NCBI GenBank assembly: GCA_017861365.1 | Contig: JAGFXR010000003.1 | Location: 1 to 64,000 of the forward strand | DNA from: Oscillospiraceae bacterium | GTDB taxonomy: Bacteria > Bacillota > Clostridia > Oscillospirales > Oscillospiraceae | DNA: 64,000 nt | Reading direction: 5' to 3' | Part shown: piece after piece, positions 18,759 through 26,969 of the stretch | Position numbering within the stretch: the stretch's first letter is position 1 | Layout: each line of letters opens with the position of its first letter | Made by a program: the position numbers and the translations under genes | Notes under the pieces: generated by a model | The model's input: only the letters and a program-made list of their open reading frames with translations | The model's database searches: none | What the model was told of the DNA's origin: nothing

Positions 18759-21414
18759 TAAAATTGTGATATGCGACGATACCGTTTATTCAGGCCGGAA
18801 TATTTACAGTCACAAGCCCGTCATCAAAATGATTGTTGACATCGGGTGTTATGGAAATATCCCAACCAAGGATATCAGCGGCTTCCACACGCGCCTGCTG
18901 GAGGCTTTTCCGGGGCTTAAGACCAACTGCTGCGGATTGGGGTACGAGGGTGGTTTTCTGGAGCGGCTGAATGAGGGCACCTATCTGGCTCATGTGCTGG
19001 AGCATGTAATTCTGGAGCTGCAGGCCATGCTGGGTTATGACGTGACCTATGGGAAAACCCGCGTGATCAAAGAACCCTCCGTCTACTATCTCGTGTATCG
19101 GTATCAGAATGAGGTCTGCGGGCTGGAGTGCGGCAAAGCGGCCGTTTTTATTCTCAATTCATTTCTAAGAGGAGTGGATGTCTGCCTTGAGGAATTTATA
19201 GACTACCTGAAACGGGCCTCCGCTGAGGCGGAGCTGGGGCCAAGCACCTCCGCCATTGTGAAGGAAGCGAGAGTGAGAGGGCTTCCCGTCACCAGAATCG
19301 GCCATGAGAGCATGGTTCGGCTGGGCTATGGAGCTTTCAGCAGGGTGATTGAGTCCACCTTGACCGACGCAACCTCCTGCATCGCTGCCGATATTTCCTG
19401 CAACAAGCAGCTTACCAAGGCGCTGCTCTCGGAGCAGCATATTCCCGTTCCTTATGGCAGGACGGTTTATTCCGAGCTGTCGGCTGTTGTCGCGGCGGAG
19501 GAGCTGGGGTACCCCGTGGTCATCAAACCCAGTGACGGCAACCAGGGAAAGGGTGTGTTTCTCAACCTGACCGGCCCGGAGGAAATCAGAAACGCGTATG
19601 CCGAGGCCGCCCCACACGGAAAAGGGGTCATTGTCGAGCGGTTTATTCAGGGGAATGATTATCGCGTCCTGGTGGTGGGAGGCAGGGTGAGCGCGGTGGC
19701 CAGACGGCTGCCCGCGATGGTGATCGGAGACGGAACAAATACGGTCAGGCAGCTGGTGGAGTTGGTCAACGAAGACGAGACCCGGGGGGAGCGGCACGAA
19801 AAGCCGCTCACCAAAATAAAGCTGGATGGGGTTGCGGAGCGCATACTGGACAGGCAGGGACTGACAGCCGAGTCTGTTCCGGAGCGGGGAGAAGCTGTTG
19901 TGCTGCGGGCAAACGGAAATTTGAGCACCGGCGGTACAGCTGTTGACGAGACGCAGCGCATTCATCCGGAAAACGCTGCTCTGGCGGTATTGGCGGCCAA
20001 GGTGATCGGTGTGGACGTGGCAGGAATTGATTTCGTGGCGGAGGATATCTCCCGGTCCATACGGGAGACCGGGGGCGCCATTGTGGAAGTCAACGCGTCG
20101 CCGGGTATCCGGATGCACCTCTACCCCAGTCAGGGCGCGCCCCGCAATGTGGCCCGGGACATTGTCAGGAATCTGTTCCCCACGGAGGAGAGCTGCCGGT
20201 TTCCATTGGTGTCGGTGACTGGTACGAACGGAAAAACCACCACGGCTCGCCTGATTGCCCATGGACTGATGGCGGCGGGCAGGCGTGTGGGTTTGACCTG
20301 TACCAGCGGCACATTTATCAATGAGAACTGCGTCTTCGAGGGAGATCATTCCGGCCCGCGAAGCGCCCGGGCACTGCTGGGCAGCAGGGAGATCGACTGC
20401 GCCGTACTGGAAACCGCCCGAGGAGGAATTCTGCGGGAGGGGCTGGGCTACGATTTGGCCGATGTGGGCATGGTGCTCAACATTGCAGAGGATCATCTGG
20501 ATATGGACGGGGCCAAAACGCTGGAGGATCTTGCGTTTGTAAAATCCCTGGTGACCGAGGCCGTCAAGGAAAACGGTTATGCCGTGTTCAATGCAGAGGA
20601 CGCCATGCTGCCCTATTTGATGAAGCGCACAAAAGCGCGGGTGATCTTGTTTTCCCGAAACAATTGCTTTGCACAGGCCGGCTGTGAGCGGGTAGACATC
20701 AGGGTGTTCCAGCAGGATGGAAGCATCAAAATTCAGGAGGGGTCAACGGTTTCTCCGGTGGCCGCTGTTGCGGACATTCCCATCACCCGCAGAGGAAAAA
20801 TTGAATGCAACATTGAAAACGCGATAGCAGCGGCAGCGGCGTTGTATGGGTTGGGGCTTCCGGTGGATGTGATTGGCCGGGGACTAACCAGCTTCCGCAA
20901 TAATACGGGTCGGTTTCAGCTGTACCGCGTAGGAAATTTCCGCGTCATGCTGGATTACGGCCATAATTTGCCGGGCTACCGGGAAGTGATCCAGGCATGC
21001 GGTGCGTTGGGCCACACCAGACTGGTGGGGATCGTCGGTATGCCGGGTGACCGGGGCGACGCCGCCATCCGGGCGGTGGGAGACCTGTGTGCCAAAGCGT
21101 TTGACCAGATTTATGTCAAAGAGGATAGGGACAGGCGGGGGCGGGCGCGCCTTGAGGTGGCTTCCCTGTTTTATGAGGAAATCCGGAGCCACGGCGTCGA
21201 AGAGAATCGCGTCCAGATCATTGAAGATGAGTTGGATGCGCTGAAAGCAGCGGTAAGAAGCGCGGAGGCCGGTGATCTGATCGTGGTTCTCTATGAAACG
21301 CTGGAGCCGCTGACGGAGTATCTCCATGTGATTACCGGAATGGCGGAACCGACGCCCCAGCGGCAGGACGGAATTGCAGCTTACCACATGGATGGTAAAG
21401 GAAATGTCATATAA
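18748..21414 (+). CDS. cphA: Cyanophycin synthetase
   Basis: Makes the storage polymer cyanophycin by alternately adding aspartate to the backbone and arginine to its side chains, using ATP for both. 888 residues is the normal size. Order: an N-terminal domain (1 to about 160), an ATP-grasp domain (about 215-475; VVIKPSDGNQGKGV and EVNASPGIRMHLYPSQG), then a Mur-ligase-like domain with P-loop SVTGTNGKTTTARL near residues 489-502, LNIAEDHLDMDG and a C-terminal segment with MLDYGHN. The AUG lies within the end of cphB. Both catalytic modules look intact. Confidence 0.95.
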   Translation: METDKIVICDDTVYSGRNIYSHKPVIKMIVDIGCYGNIPTKDISGFHTRLLEAFPGLKTNCCGLGYEGGFLERLNEGTYLAHVLEHVILELQAMLGYDVTYGKTRVIKEPSVYYLVYRYQNEVCGLECGKAAVFILNSFLRGVDVCLEEFIDYLKRASAEAELGPSTSAIVKEARVRGLPVTRIGHESMVRLGYGAFSRVIESTLTDATSCIAADISCNKQLTKALLSEQHIPVPYGRTVYSELSAVVAAEELGYPVVIKPSDGNQGKGVFLNLTGPEEIRNAYAEAAPHGKGVIVERFIQGNDYRVLVVGGRVSAVARRLPAMVIGDGTNTVRQLVELVNEDETRGERHEKPLTKIKLDGVAERILDRQGLTAESVPERGEAVVLRANGNLSTGGTAVDETQRIHPENAALAVLAAKVIGVDVAGIDFVAEDISRSIRETGGAIVEVNASPGIRMHLYPSQGAPRNVARDIVRNLFPTEESCRFPLVSVTGTNGKTTTARLIAHGLMAAGRRVGLTCTSGTFINENCVFEGDHSGPRSARALLGSREIDCAVLETARGGILREGLGYDLADVGMVLNIAEDHLDMDGAKTLEDLAFVKSLVTEAVKENGYAVFNAEDAMLPYLMKRTKARVILFSRNNCFAQAGCERVDIRVFQQDGSIKIQEGSTVSPVAAVADIPITRRGKIECNIENAIAAAAALYGLGLPVDVIGRGLTSFRNNTGRFQLYRVGNFRVMLDYGHNLPGYREVIQACGALGHTRLVGIVGMPGDRGDAAIRAVGDLCAKAFDQIYVKEDRDRRGRARLEVASLFYEEIRSHGVEENRVQIIEDELDALKAAVRSAEAGDLIVVLYETLEPLTEYLHVITGMAEPTPQRQDGIAAYHMDGKGNVI

Positions 21415-21505
21415 TCATCTGAAATTTGTAAAATTTTTATATCATTTTACAATGATTCAAAAAATCACAATAGAAAAGTATCATAAAGAGAGGAGGAAAA
21501 AAGAC

Positions 21506-21540
21506 GCGCATTTGAGCGGAGCAAATAAAAATGCGCTTTA
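21506..21540 (+). terminator. Weak terminator candidate after cphA
   Basis: Stem GCGCATTT/AAATGCGC (21506-21513 and 21529-21536) with a 15-base loop, followed by only TTTA. The rest of 21415-21700 is AT-rich with no gene. It holds an imperfect repeat of AAGACGC-n-GCGGAG (21501-21521 and 21652-21671). Confidence 0.35.
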
Positions 21541-21700
21541 AAATGCAGCAGGGCTTGCGTTTTTGAAATTAATTCTTATAATTGGGAATAAGGGAAATCC
21601 AATAAAATCAAAAACAGGGTGGTGAATAAAACTTTAATCATATAAAGGAAGAAGACGCACCTCGGGCGGAGAAGCGAAATTTTCAGGCACGCACAAAAGA

Positions 21701-21718
21701 TTGTTGATTTTTTAACAA
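21701..21718 (+). promoter_or_regulatory. Rex (redox sensor) operator candidate
   Basis: TTGTTGATTTTTTAACAA matches 13 of the 14 fixed positions of the published clostridial Rex consensus TTGTTAANNNNTTAACAA. It covers the -35 region of the butyryl-CoA operon promoter, a classic repressor position. Rex control of the crt operon is established in Clostridium acetobutylicum. That it operates here is inference. Confidence 0.7.
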
Positions 21719-21732
21719 AGGCACTGTATAAT
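21704..21732 (+). promoter_or_regulatory. Promoter of crt-hbd-bcd-etfBA
   Basis: TTGATT (21704-21709), a 17-base spacer and TATAAT (21727-21732). Transcription should start near 21739, giving a leader of about 60 bases. Confidence 0.75.
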
Positions 21733-21742
21733 ATGGTCGTAT

Positions 21743-21772
21743 CGTTAAATATTTAACGTTAATTATTTAACG
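21743..21772 (+). promoter_or_regulatory. Two fused palindromes just downstream of the crt promoter
   Basis: CGTTAAATATTTAACG (21743-21758) is a perfect 16-base palindrome. It shares its last CG with a second near-palindrome, CGTTAATTATTTAACG (21757-21772). Together they form a dyad around the predicted transcription start. The half-site TTAAC resembles that of Rex but has CG where Rex has (C)AA, so either extra Rex contacts or a separate repressor is possible. Confidence 0.6.
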
Positions 21773-21800
21773 ATAAATAAGGAACGAACGGAGGGAAACA

Positions 21801-22577
21801 TTGAAAACCATAGAAATCAGCGGAGACGATCATGTGGGATTGATTACCATCAATCGTCCGGAGGCACTCAATGCGCTTAACCTTGAGGTTTTGGCTGAAC
21901 TGAAGCAGGCCGTTTGCGCGATGGAGCAGAATGACGATGTGTTCGTCGTTGTCCTGACCGGAGCGGGAAAAGCGTTTGTGGCAGGGGCTGATATTGGTCA
22001 GATGAAGGATCTGAGCGCCATAGAAGCAAAGAAATTCAGTGAGCATGGAAACGAAGTATTTCTGATGCTGGAGCAGATGAGCAAACCCGTCATCGCGGCG
22101 GTCAACGGGTTCGCTCTGGGCGGTGGCTGTGAGCTTGCCCTCGCCTGCGATATCCGAATCGCTTCAGAAAAGGCGAAATTCGGACAGCCCGAGGTGGGTC
22201 TGGGGATTACCCCGGGGTTTGGGGGAACCCAGAGGCTGCCGAGAACGGTTGGGGTGTCTAAGGCTAAGGAGCTGATTTTTTCCGCGGGGGTCATTGATGC
22301 GCAGGAGGCGCTGCGCATCGGGCTGGTCAGCCGGGTGGTTCCGGCCGGGACGCTTATGGAGTCCGCACTGGAACTGGCAAAAATCATCGCGGGAAGAGCT
22401 CAGGTCGCGGTGCGGCAGAGTAAAAGCGCCGTCAACCGGGGAATGCAGTGTGACATTGCCACAGGAGCGGCCTATGAAGCAGAAGCCTTTGCGGTGTGCT
22501 TTGCCACGGCGGATCAAAAGGACGCCATGACCGCGTTTGTGGAAAAAAGAAAGCTCTCCGGGTTTCAAAATCGGTAA
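21801..22577 (+). CDS. crt: 3-hydroxybutyryl-CoA dehydratase (crotonase)
   Basis: Dehydrates 3-hydroxybutyryl-CoA to crotonyl-CoA in the butyrate pathway. 258 residues with the crotonase signatures GKAFVAGADIGQM (about 55-67, oxyanion hole) and NGFALGGGCELALACDIR, and the two catalytic glutamates in GGGCE and FGQPEVGLG. The start is a TTG (MKTIEISGDDHVG) behind GGAGGG. It leads the operon, right after the Rex-like promoter. No thiolase gene accompanies it here, so acetoacetyl-CoA must be supplied from elsewhere. Confidence 0.95.
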   Translation: MKTIEISGDDHVGLITINRPEALNALNLEVLAELKQAVCAMEQNDDVFVVVLTGAGKAFVAGADIGQMKDLSAIEAKKFSEHGNEVFLMLEQMSKPVIAAVNGFALGGGCELALACDIRIASEKAKFGQPEVGLGITPGFGGTQRLPRTVGVSKAKELIFSAGVIDAQEALRIGLVSRVVPAGTLMESALELAKIIAGRAQVAVRQSKSAVNRGMQCDIATGAAYEAEAFAVCFATADQKDAMTAFVEKRKLSGFQNR

Positions 22578-22688
22578 TACGCATAATTCCTATCATTTTA
22601 AATGGATCGCTCATTCAAGCCACCATCGGCGGGCGCAAGGGCGCGCCGCGTTTTTGCAAATGAACTAAACGCAGAAAGGATGATCTCC

Positions 22689-23537
22689 ATGAAAAAAGTG
22701 TACATGATTGGGGCGGGCGTCATGGGAACCGACATCGCGCAGCTGCTGTTGCTGAACGGGTATGAGGTTTTCATCCGTGACATCGCGCAGGAATACCTTG
22801 ACAAAGCAAAAAGCCGCATGGAAAAATCCCTGGGCAAGCTGGCGGAAAAGGGAAAACTCACCCAGGAGCAGAAAAACAGCGCCCTGAGCCGCCTGACCCT
22901 GACACTGGAATTGAACGATGCCGCCGACTGTGATCTTGTGATTGAAGCCATTGTGGAGAGCGCGGCCATCAAGAAGGATATCTTCAAAACGCTGGATGGG
23001 CTTTGCAAGCCGGAAACCATTTTGGCCTCCAACACCTCGTCAATTTCCATTACAGAGCTGGCGGGAGCGGTCAAGCGGCAGGATCGATTTATCGGAATGC
23101 ATTTTTTTAATCCCGCCACCGTGATGAAGCTGGTGGAGGTGATTAAGGGAGCCAAGACCTCTCAGGAAACCTTCGATACCATTTACAAGCTCTCCGAGGA
23201 GATTGGCAAGGAGCCGGTGGAGGTCAACGACGGACCTGGCTTTGTGGTAAACAAAATTCTGGTTCCCATGATTAACGAGGCAATCTGCGTCCTGGGAGAT
23301 GGAATTGCCTCCGCGGAAGCGATTGATAAGGCGATGAAGCTGGGCGCGAATCACCCCATGGGCCCGCTGGCTCTGTCTGATTTGATTGGAAACGACGTGG
23401 TGCTGCACATCATGGATACCCTCTATCAGGAAACCGGCGACCCGAAGTACAGGGCGCATTTGCTGCTTCGCAAGATGGTTCGGGCCGGTGAGCTGGGGAA
23501 GAAAGCAGGCAAGGGCTTTTACACCTATACCAATTAA
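22689..23537 (+). CDS. hbd: 3-hydroxybutyryl-CoA dehydrogenase
   Basis: NAD(P)H-dependent reduction of acetoacetyl-CoA to 3-hydroxybutyryl-CoA. 282 residues, identical in length to the C. acetobutylicum enzyme. The Rossmann motif is MIGAGVMGTDIAQL (residues 5-18), the catalytic His lies in GMHFFNPATVMKLVEV, and the C-terminal dimerisation domain contains DGPGFVVNK and HPMGPLALSDLIG. I use the ATG at 22689 (MKKVYMIG) with AGAAAGGA upstream; an in-frame ATG at 22680 would add three residues. Confidence 0.95.
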   Translation: MKKVYMIGAGVMGTDIAQLLLLNGYEVFIRDIAQEYLDKAKSRMEKSLGKLAEKGKLTQEQKNSALSRLTLTLELNDAADCDLVIEAIVESAAIKKDIFKTLDGLCKPETILASNTSSISITELAGAVKRQDRFIGMHFFNPATVMKLVEVIKGAKTSQETFDTIYKLSEEIGKEPVEVNDGPGFVVNKILVPMINEAICVLGDGIASAEAIDKAMKLGANHPMGPLALSDLIGNDVVLHIMDTLYQETGDPKYRAHLLLRKMVRAGELGKKAGKGFYTYTN

Positions 23538-23561
23538 TTGAGAAACGCAGGAGGAAGCTGT

Positions 23562-24704
23562 ATGGAATTCGGGTTATCAAAGGAGCATTTGCTGCTCAGA
23601 GAAATGTTCCGGAAATTTTCTCAGACAGAGGTCAAGCCGCTGGCGGCGGAAATTGACGAGGAGGAGCGTTTTCCGACGGAGACCGTGGAGAAGCTGAAGC
23701 GGTTTGGTTTCTTGGGGATTCCCTTTCCTAAGGAATACGGCGGCCAGGGCGGGGATTATTTGGCTTACGCCATGGCGGTGGAAGAGCTGTCCAAAGTCTG
23801 CGGGTCCACGGGCGTGATTGTATCCGCTCATACCTCTCTGGGTGCGGCGCCTATTTATGAGTCCGGAACAGAGGCTCAGAAGCAGAAATATCTGGTTCCT
23901 CTGGCAAAAGGAGAGCTGCTGGGAGCCTTTGGATTGACCGAACCGGCCGCGGGAACCGATGCGGGAGGTCAGCAGACCAAGGCGGTGCTGGACGGCGACC
24001 ATTACATTTTAAACGGAACCAAGATTTTTATTACAAACGGCGGGCACGCCGATGTGTTTATCATCTTTGCTATGACCGATAAAGCCCAGGGGACCAAGGG
24101 TATCTCCGCCTTTATTGTGGAGAAGAGCTTCCCCGGCTTCTCCATTGGAAAAAAGGAGAAGAAAATGGGTATCCGCGCCTCATCCACCTGCGAGCTGGTG
24201 ATGGAGGATTGCATCGTTCCCAAGGAAAACCTACTGGGCCGGGAGGGCGAGGGCTTTAAAATCGCCATGAAAACCCTGGACGGCGGGCGCATCGGCATTG
24301 CGGCTCAGGCGCTGGGCATCGGCGAGGGTGCGGTGGAGGAGACCATCCACTATGTCAGGGAGCGCAAGCAGTTCAGCAAGCGCATCGCGCAATTTCAGAA
24401 CACCCAGTTCCAGCTGGCCGATATGCACAGCAAAATGGCCGCCTGCCAACTGATGGTCTACAAGGCCGCCTGTGCCAAGCAGGCCAAGGAGCCGTATTCC
24501 GACCTCGCCGCCATGGCAAAACTGCTCGCCTCCGAAACTGCCAGTGATGTGGCCCGCAGGGCGGTGCAGCTCTTCGGAGGGTACGGGTATACCAGAGAGT
24601 ACCCTGTGGAGCGTATGATGCGCGACGCCAAGATTACAGAAATCTACGAGGGCACGTCGGAGGTTCAGAAGATGGTCATTGCCAGCGCGCTGAAGATTAA
24701 TTAA
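23562..24704 (+). CDS. bcd: Butyryl-CoA dehydrogenase
   Basis: FAD acyl-CoA dehydrogenase that reduces crotonyl-CoA to butyryl-CoA, in Clostridia together with an electron-bifurcating ETF. 380 residues. Motifs: AFGLTEPAAGTDAGG (about 124-138), FITNGGHADVFIIFA, and the catalytic base glutamate in EIYEGTSEVQ near the C-terminus, in the position used by short-chain enzymes. ATG 23562 follows AGGAGG, 24 bases after hbd. Placement between hbd and etfBA supports the butyryl-CoA assignment over other acyl-CoA substrates. Confidence 0.95.
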   Translation: MEFGLSKEHLLLREMFRKFSQTEVKPLAAEIDEEERFPTETVEKLKRFGFLGIPFPKEYGGQGGDYLAYAMAVEELSKVCGSTGVIVSAHTSLGAAPIYESGTEAQKQKYLVPLAKGELLGAFGLTEPAAGTDAGGQQTKAVLDGDHYILNGTKIFITNGGHADVFIIFAMTDKAQGTKGISAFIVEKSFPGFSIGKKEKKMGIRASSTCELVMEDCIVPKENLLGREGEGFKIAMKTLDGGRIGIAAQALGIGEGAVEETIHYVRERKQFSKRIAQFQNTQFQLADMHSKMAACQLMVYKAACAKQAKEPYSDLAAMAKLLASETASDVARRAVQLFGGYGYTREYPVERMMRDAKITEIYEGTSEVQKMVIASALKIN

Positions 24705-24719
24705 GTGGGGATTGACAAT

Positions 24720-25514
24720 ATGAAGATCGTAGTTTGTGTCAAGCAGGTGCCCGATACCACGGAGGTTAAGCTCGACCCGGTGAAGGGCACGTTAATCAGA
24801 GAAGGAATTCCCAGTATCATCAATCCCGACGATAAAGCGGGCATTGAGGCTGCCCTGCAGATCAAGGAGATGCTGCCGGGCAGCACGGTGGAGATTCTCA
24901 GTATGGGTCCCGCCCAGGCGGATGTGGCGCTGCGGGAGGCGCTGGCGATGGGAGCGGACAAAGCCACGCTTCTTTCAGACCGGGCCTTTTCCGGCGCGGA
25001 TACCTGGGCTACTTCCTCTACCATCGCCGCCGCCCTGAAGAAGATGGAGTTTGATCTCATTATCTGCGGCAGGCAGGCCATCGATGGCGACACTGCTCAG
25101 GTCGGCCCTCAGATTGCGGAACATCTGGGGCTTCCCCAGATCAGCTATGTGGAGGAAGTCGTCTCCGTCACGGAAGAGAAGATCACGGTCAAACGGCAGT
25201 TTGAGGATCGGTATCATATCGTCGAGGCGACGTATCCATGCCTGATCACCACGCTTTCCGAGCTGAATAAGCCCAGGTACATGTCCGTGGGAGGTATCTT
25301 CGACGCCTACCGGGAAAAGAGTGTCACACTGTGGAATCTGGAAAGTGTGAAGGATACCATTTCCATGGAGAACATCGGGCTTCAGGGCTCTCCCACCCGG
25401 GTCATCAAATCCTTTACCAAGCAGGCCAAGGGGAAGGGCGTCGTCCATGAGGTGGATGCCGATGAGGCAGTAAGTATCATTGTGGAAAAGCTTGCCGAAA
25501 AGTTTTTTATATAA
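24720..25514 (+). CDS. etfB: Electron transfer flavoprotein beta subunit
   Basis: Small subunit of the ETF that partners Bcd; in clostridial Bcd-EtfAB complexes it binds NADH and the bifurcating FAD. 264 residues. It begins MKIVVCVKQVPDTTEVKLD and has the ETF-beta signature region around VEATYPCLITTLSELNKPRYMS (about 165-186). The ATG at 24720 has TGGGG upstream and lies 15 bases after bcd. Co-location with bcd suggests, but does not prove, bifurcation to ferredoxin. Confidence 0.95.
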   Translation: MKIVVCVKQVPDTTEVKLDPVKGTLIREGIPSIINPDDKAGIEAALQIKEMLPGSTVEILSMGPAQADVALREALAMGADKATLLSDRAFSGADTWATSSTIAAALKKMEFDLIICGRQAIDGDTAQVGPQIAEHLGLPQISYVEEVVSVTEEKITVKRQFEDRYHIVEATYPCLITTLSELNKPRYMSVGGIFDAYREKSVTLWNLESVKDTISMENIGLQGSPTRVIKSFTKQAKGKGVVHEVDADEAVSIIVEKLAEKFFI

Positions 25515-25524
25515 GGAGAGCAGC

Positions 25525-26532
25525 ATGAGTAAGGATGTTTTTATCGTTGCGGAGCAGCGGGACGGCGCGATCCAGAAGGTTGCATTTGAACTCCTCGGCA
25601 AGGCGAAGGAACTTGCGGAAACATTGGAGCAGAAAGTGGTTGCCGTTCTGCTGGGCGATCAGATCAGAGGCAGGGCTCAGACCCTGATTGAGCATGGCGC
25701 GGATGAAGTAATCGTGGTGGATCACGCGCTGCTGAAGGATTATAACACCGAGCCGTACGCAAAGGCGCTCACCGCTGTGGTTCGGGAGAGGGAGCCGGAA
25801 ATTCTGCTGTTCGGAGCCACCTCCATCGGACGCGATCTGGCGCCCAGGGTATCCGCCAGAGTACACACCGGGCTGACGGCCGACTGTACCGGATTGGAGA
25901 TTGACGTCACCAGCAAGAATCTGTTTATGACCCGTCCGGCCTTTGGCGGGAACATCATGGCCACCATTCAGTGTGCCAACCATCGGCCTCAGATGGCGAC
26001 GGTCCGCCCGGGCGTGATGAAGGCACTGCCTAAAAATGCGGAGAGTACCGGGGTGATTTCACAGGTCGCCGTGGAGCTGGAAAGCAAGGATGAGGCGGTG
26101 AAGATTGTGGAGGTGGTGAAGGCCACCAAAAAATCCGCCGATATCATCGAAGCAAAGTGTCTCGTGTCTGGCGGCAGAGGCATCGGCAAGCCGGAAAAGT
26201 TCGAGATGCTCCGACAGCTTGCCGACCTGCTGGGGGGAGAGGTCTCGTCCTCCCGGGCCAATGTGGACGCGGGGTGGATCAACCGCGACAAGCAGGTGGG
26301 GCAGACCGGAAAAACCGTCCGTCCCCAGCTCTATGTGGCCTGCGGTATTTCTGGTGCGGTTCAGCATCTGGTAGGCATGGAGAATGCGGATTACATCATT
26401 GCCATTAATAAGGACAGCTCGGCGCCGGTGTTTGACGTTGCGGATCTGGGCATTGTGGGGGATGTCAATGTGATTGTTCCCAAGCTGATTGATGCGATTA
26501 CCAAACGGAAGGCCGAAAAGGAAATTCAATAA
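25525..26532 (+). CDS. etfA: Electron transfer flavoprotein alpha subunit
   Basis: Large ETF subunit carrying the FAD that passes electrons to Bcd. 335 residues. The N-terminal Rossmann-like domain (to about 190) is followed by the FAD domain with VSGGRGIGKPEKFEML, GQTGKTVRPQLYVACGIS and the AINKDSSAPVFDVADLG signature. The ATG at 25525 follows AAGGAGAG, ten bases after etfB. It is the last gene of the operon, before a strong terminator. Confidence 0.95.
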   Translation: MSKDVFIVAEQRDGAIQKVAFELLGKAKELAETLEQKVVAVLLGDQIRGRAQTLIEHGADEVIVVDHALLKDYNTEPYAKALTAVVREREPEILLFGATSIGRDLAPRVSARVHTGLTADCTGLEIDVTSKNLFMTRPAFGGNIMATIQCANHRPQMATVRPGVMKALPKNAESTGVISQVAVELESKDEAVKIVEVVKATKKSADIIEAKCLVSGGRGIGKPEKFEMLRQLADLLGGEVSSSRANVDAGWINRDKQVGQTGKTVRPQLYVACGISGAVQHLVGMENADYIIAINKDSSAPVFDVADLGIVGDVNVIVPKLIDAITKRKAEKEIQ

Positions 26533-26548
26533 TCCAAACAAATTTAAA

Positions 26549-26589
26549 AGGGGCCGCGGCAAAATTACATTGCCGCGGCCCCTTTTTTT
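26549..26589 (+). terminator. Terminator of the crt-etfA operon
   Basis: A perfect 13-base GC-rich stem (26549-26561 with 26571-26583), a 9-base loop, and a run of seven T. In reverse it ends in TTTT and may also serve the small minus-strand gene that stops 9 bases away. Confidence 0.92.
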
Positions 26590-26597
26590 GATGCATT

Positions 26598-26900
26598 TTA
26601 TTCCGCGTGTGCACCGACGGAGCGTACCTTGACACTGATACCCTGCTGTTGGGCAAAGAGCTCCGCCTGCTCCGCCAGCTTCCCGCCGTAGGAATTGATG
26701 AGATCCGCGGTCAGCTGATCCTTGACATCCTGGGGCAGCTTGTGGAGAATGCCCTTTGCCATAGCGGCGGGCATCCCATTGGAGATCAGCAGGGCGACGG
26801 GGTTGCCCGTCTGCCGCAGCTTATCGATCATCGCCGGGAGAAATTGATCCATCAGGGCGTCGTAGTCGAGTGCTTCAAGCTCAAGCTCCAACTTTATCAT
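26598..26900 (-). CDS. Small protein of unknown function
   Basis: 100 residues, not recognised. It is a soluble, helix-rich acidic/basic mix (MIKLELELEALDYDALMDQF...) with no signal peptide, no membrane segment and no cysteine. The ATG is preceded by GCAGGAGGTACCCC, an excellent ribosome-binding site, which argues for a real gene. It lies 69 bases after the metallo-hydrolase gene on the same strand and ends 9 bases from a shared terminator, so it may be the last member of the mnmG-mnmA-hydrolase operon. Confidence 0.75.
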   Translation of the reverse strand: MIKLELELEALDYDALMDQFLPAMIDKLRQTGNPVALLISNGMPAAMAKGILHKLPQDVKDQLTADLINSYGGKLAEQAELFAQQQGISVKVRSVGAHAE

Positions 26901-26969
26901 GGGGTACCTCCTGCAAACAGCTTGTCAGTTAATTTGATGTTAAGCTCCGCGGCCGGGGACGTTATGGAT

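Noticed and set aside
19165-20496. 443-codon minus-strand open frame
   Set aside because: Antisense to the ATP-grasp and Mur-ligase part of cphA; no domain and no ribosome-binding site.
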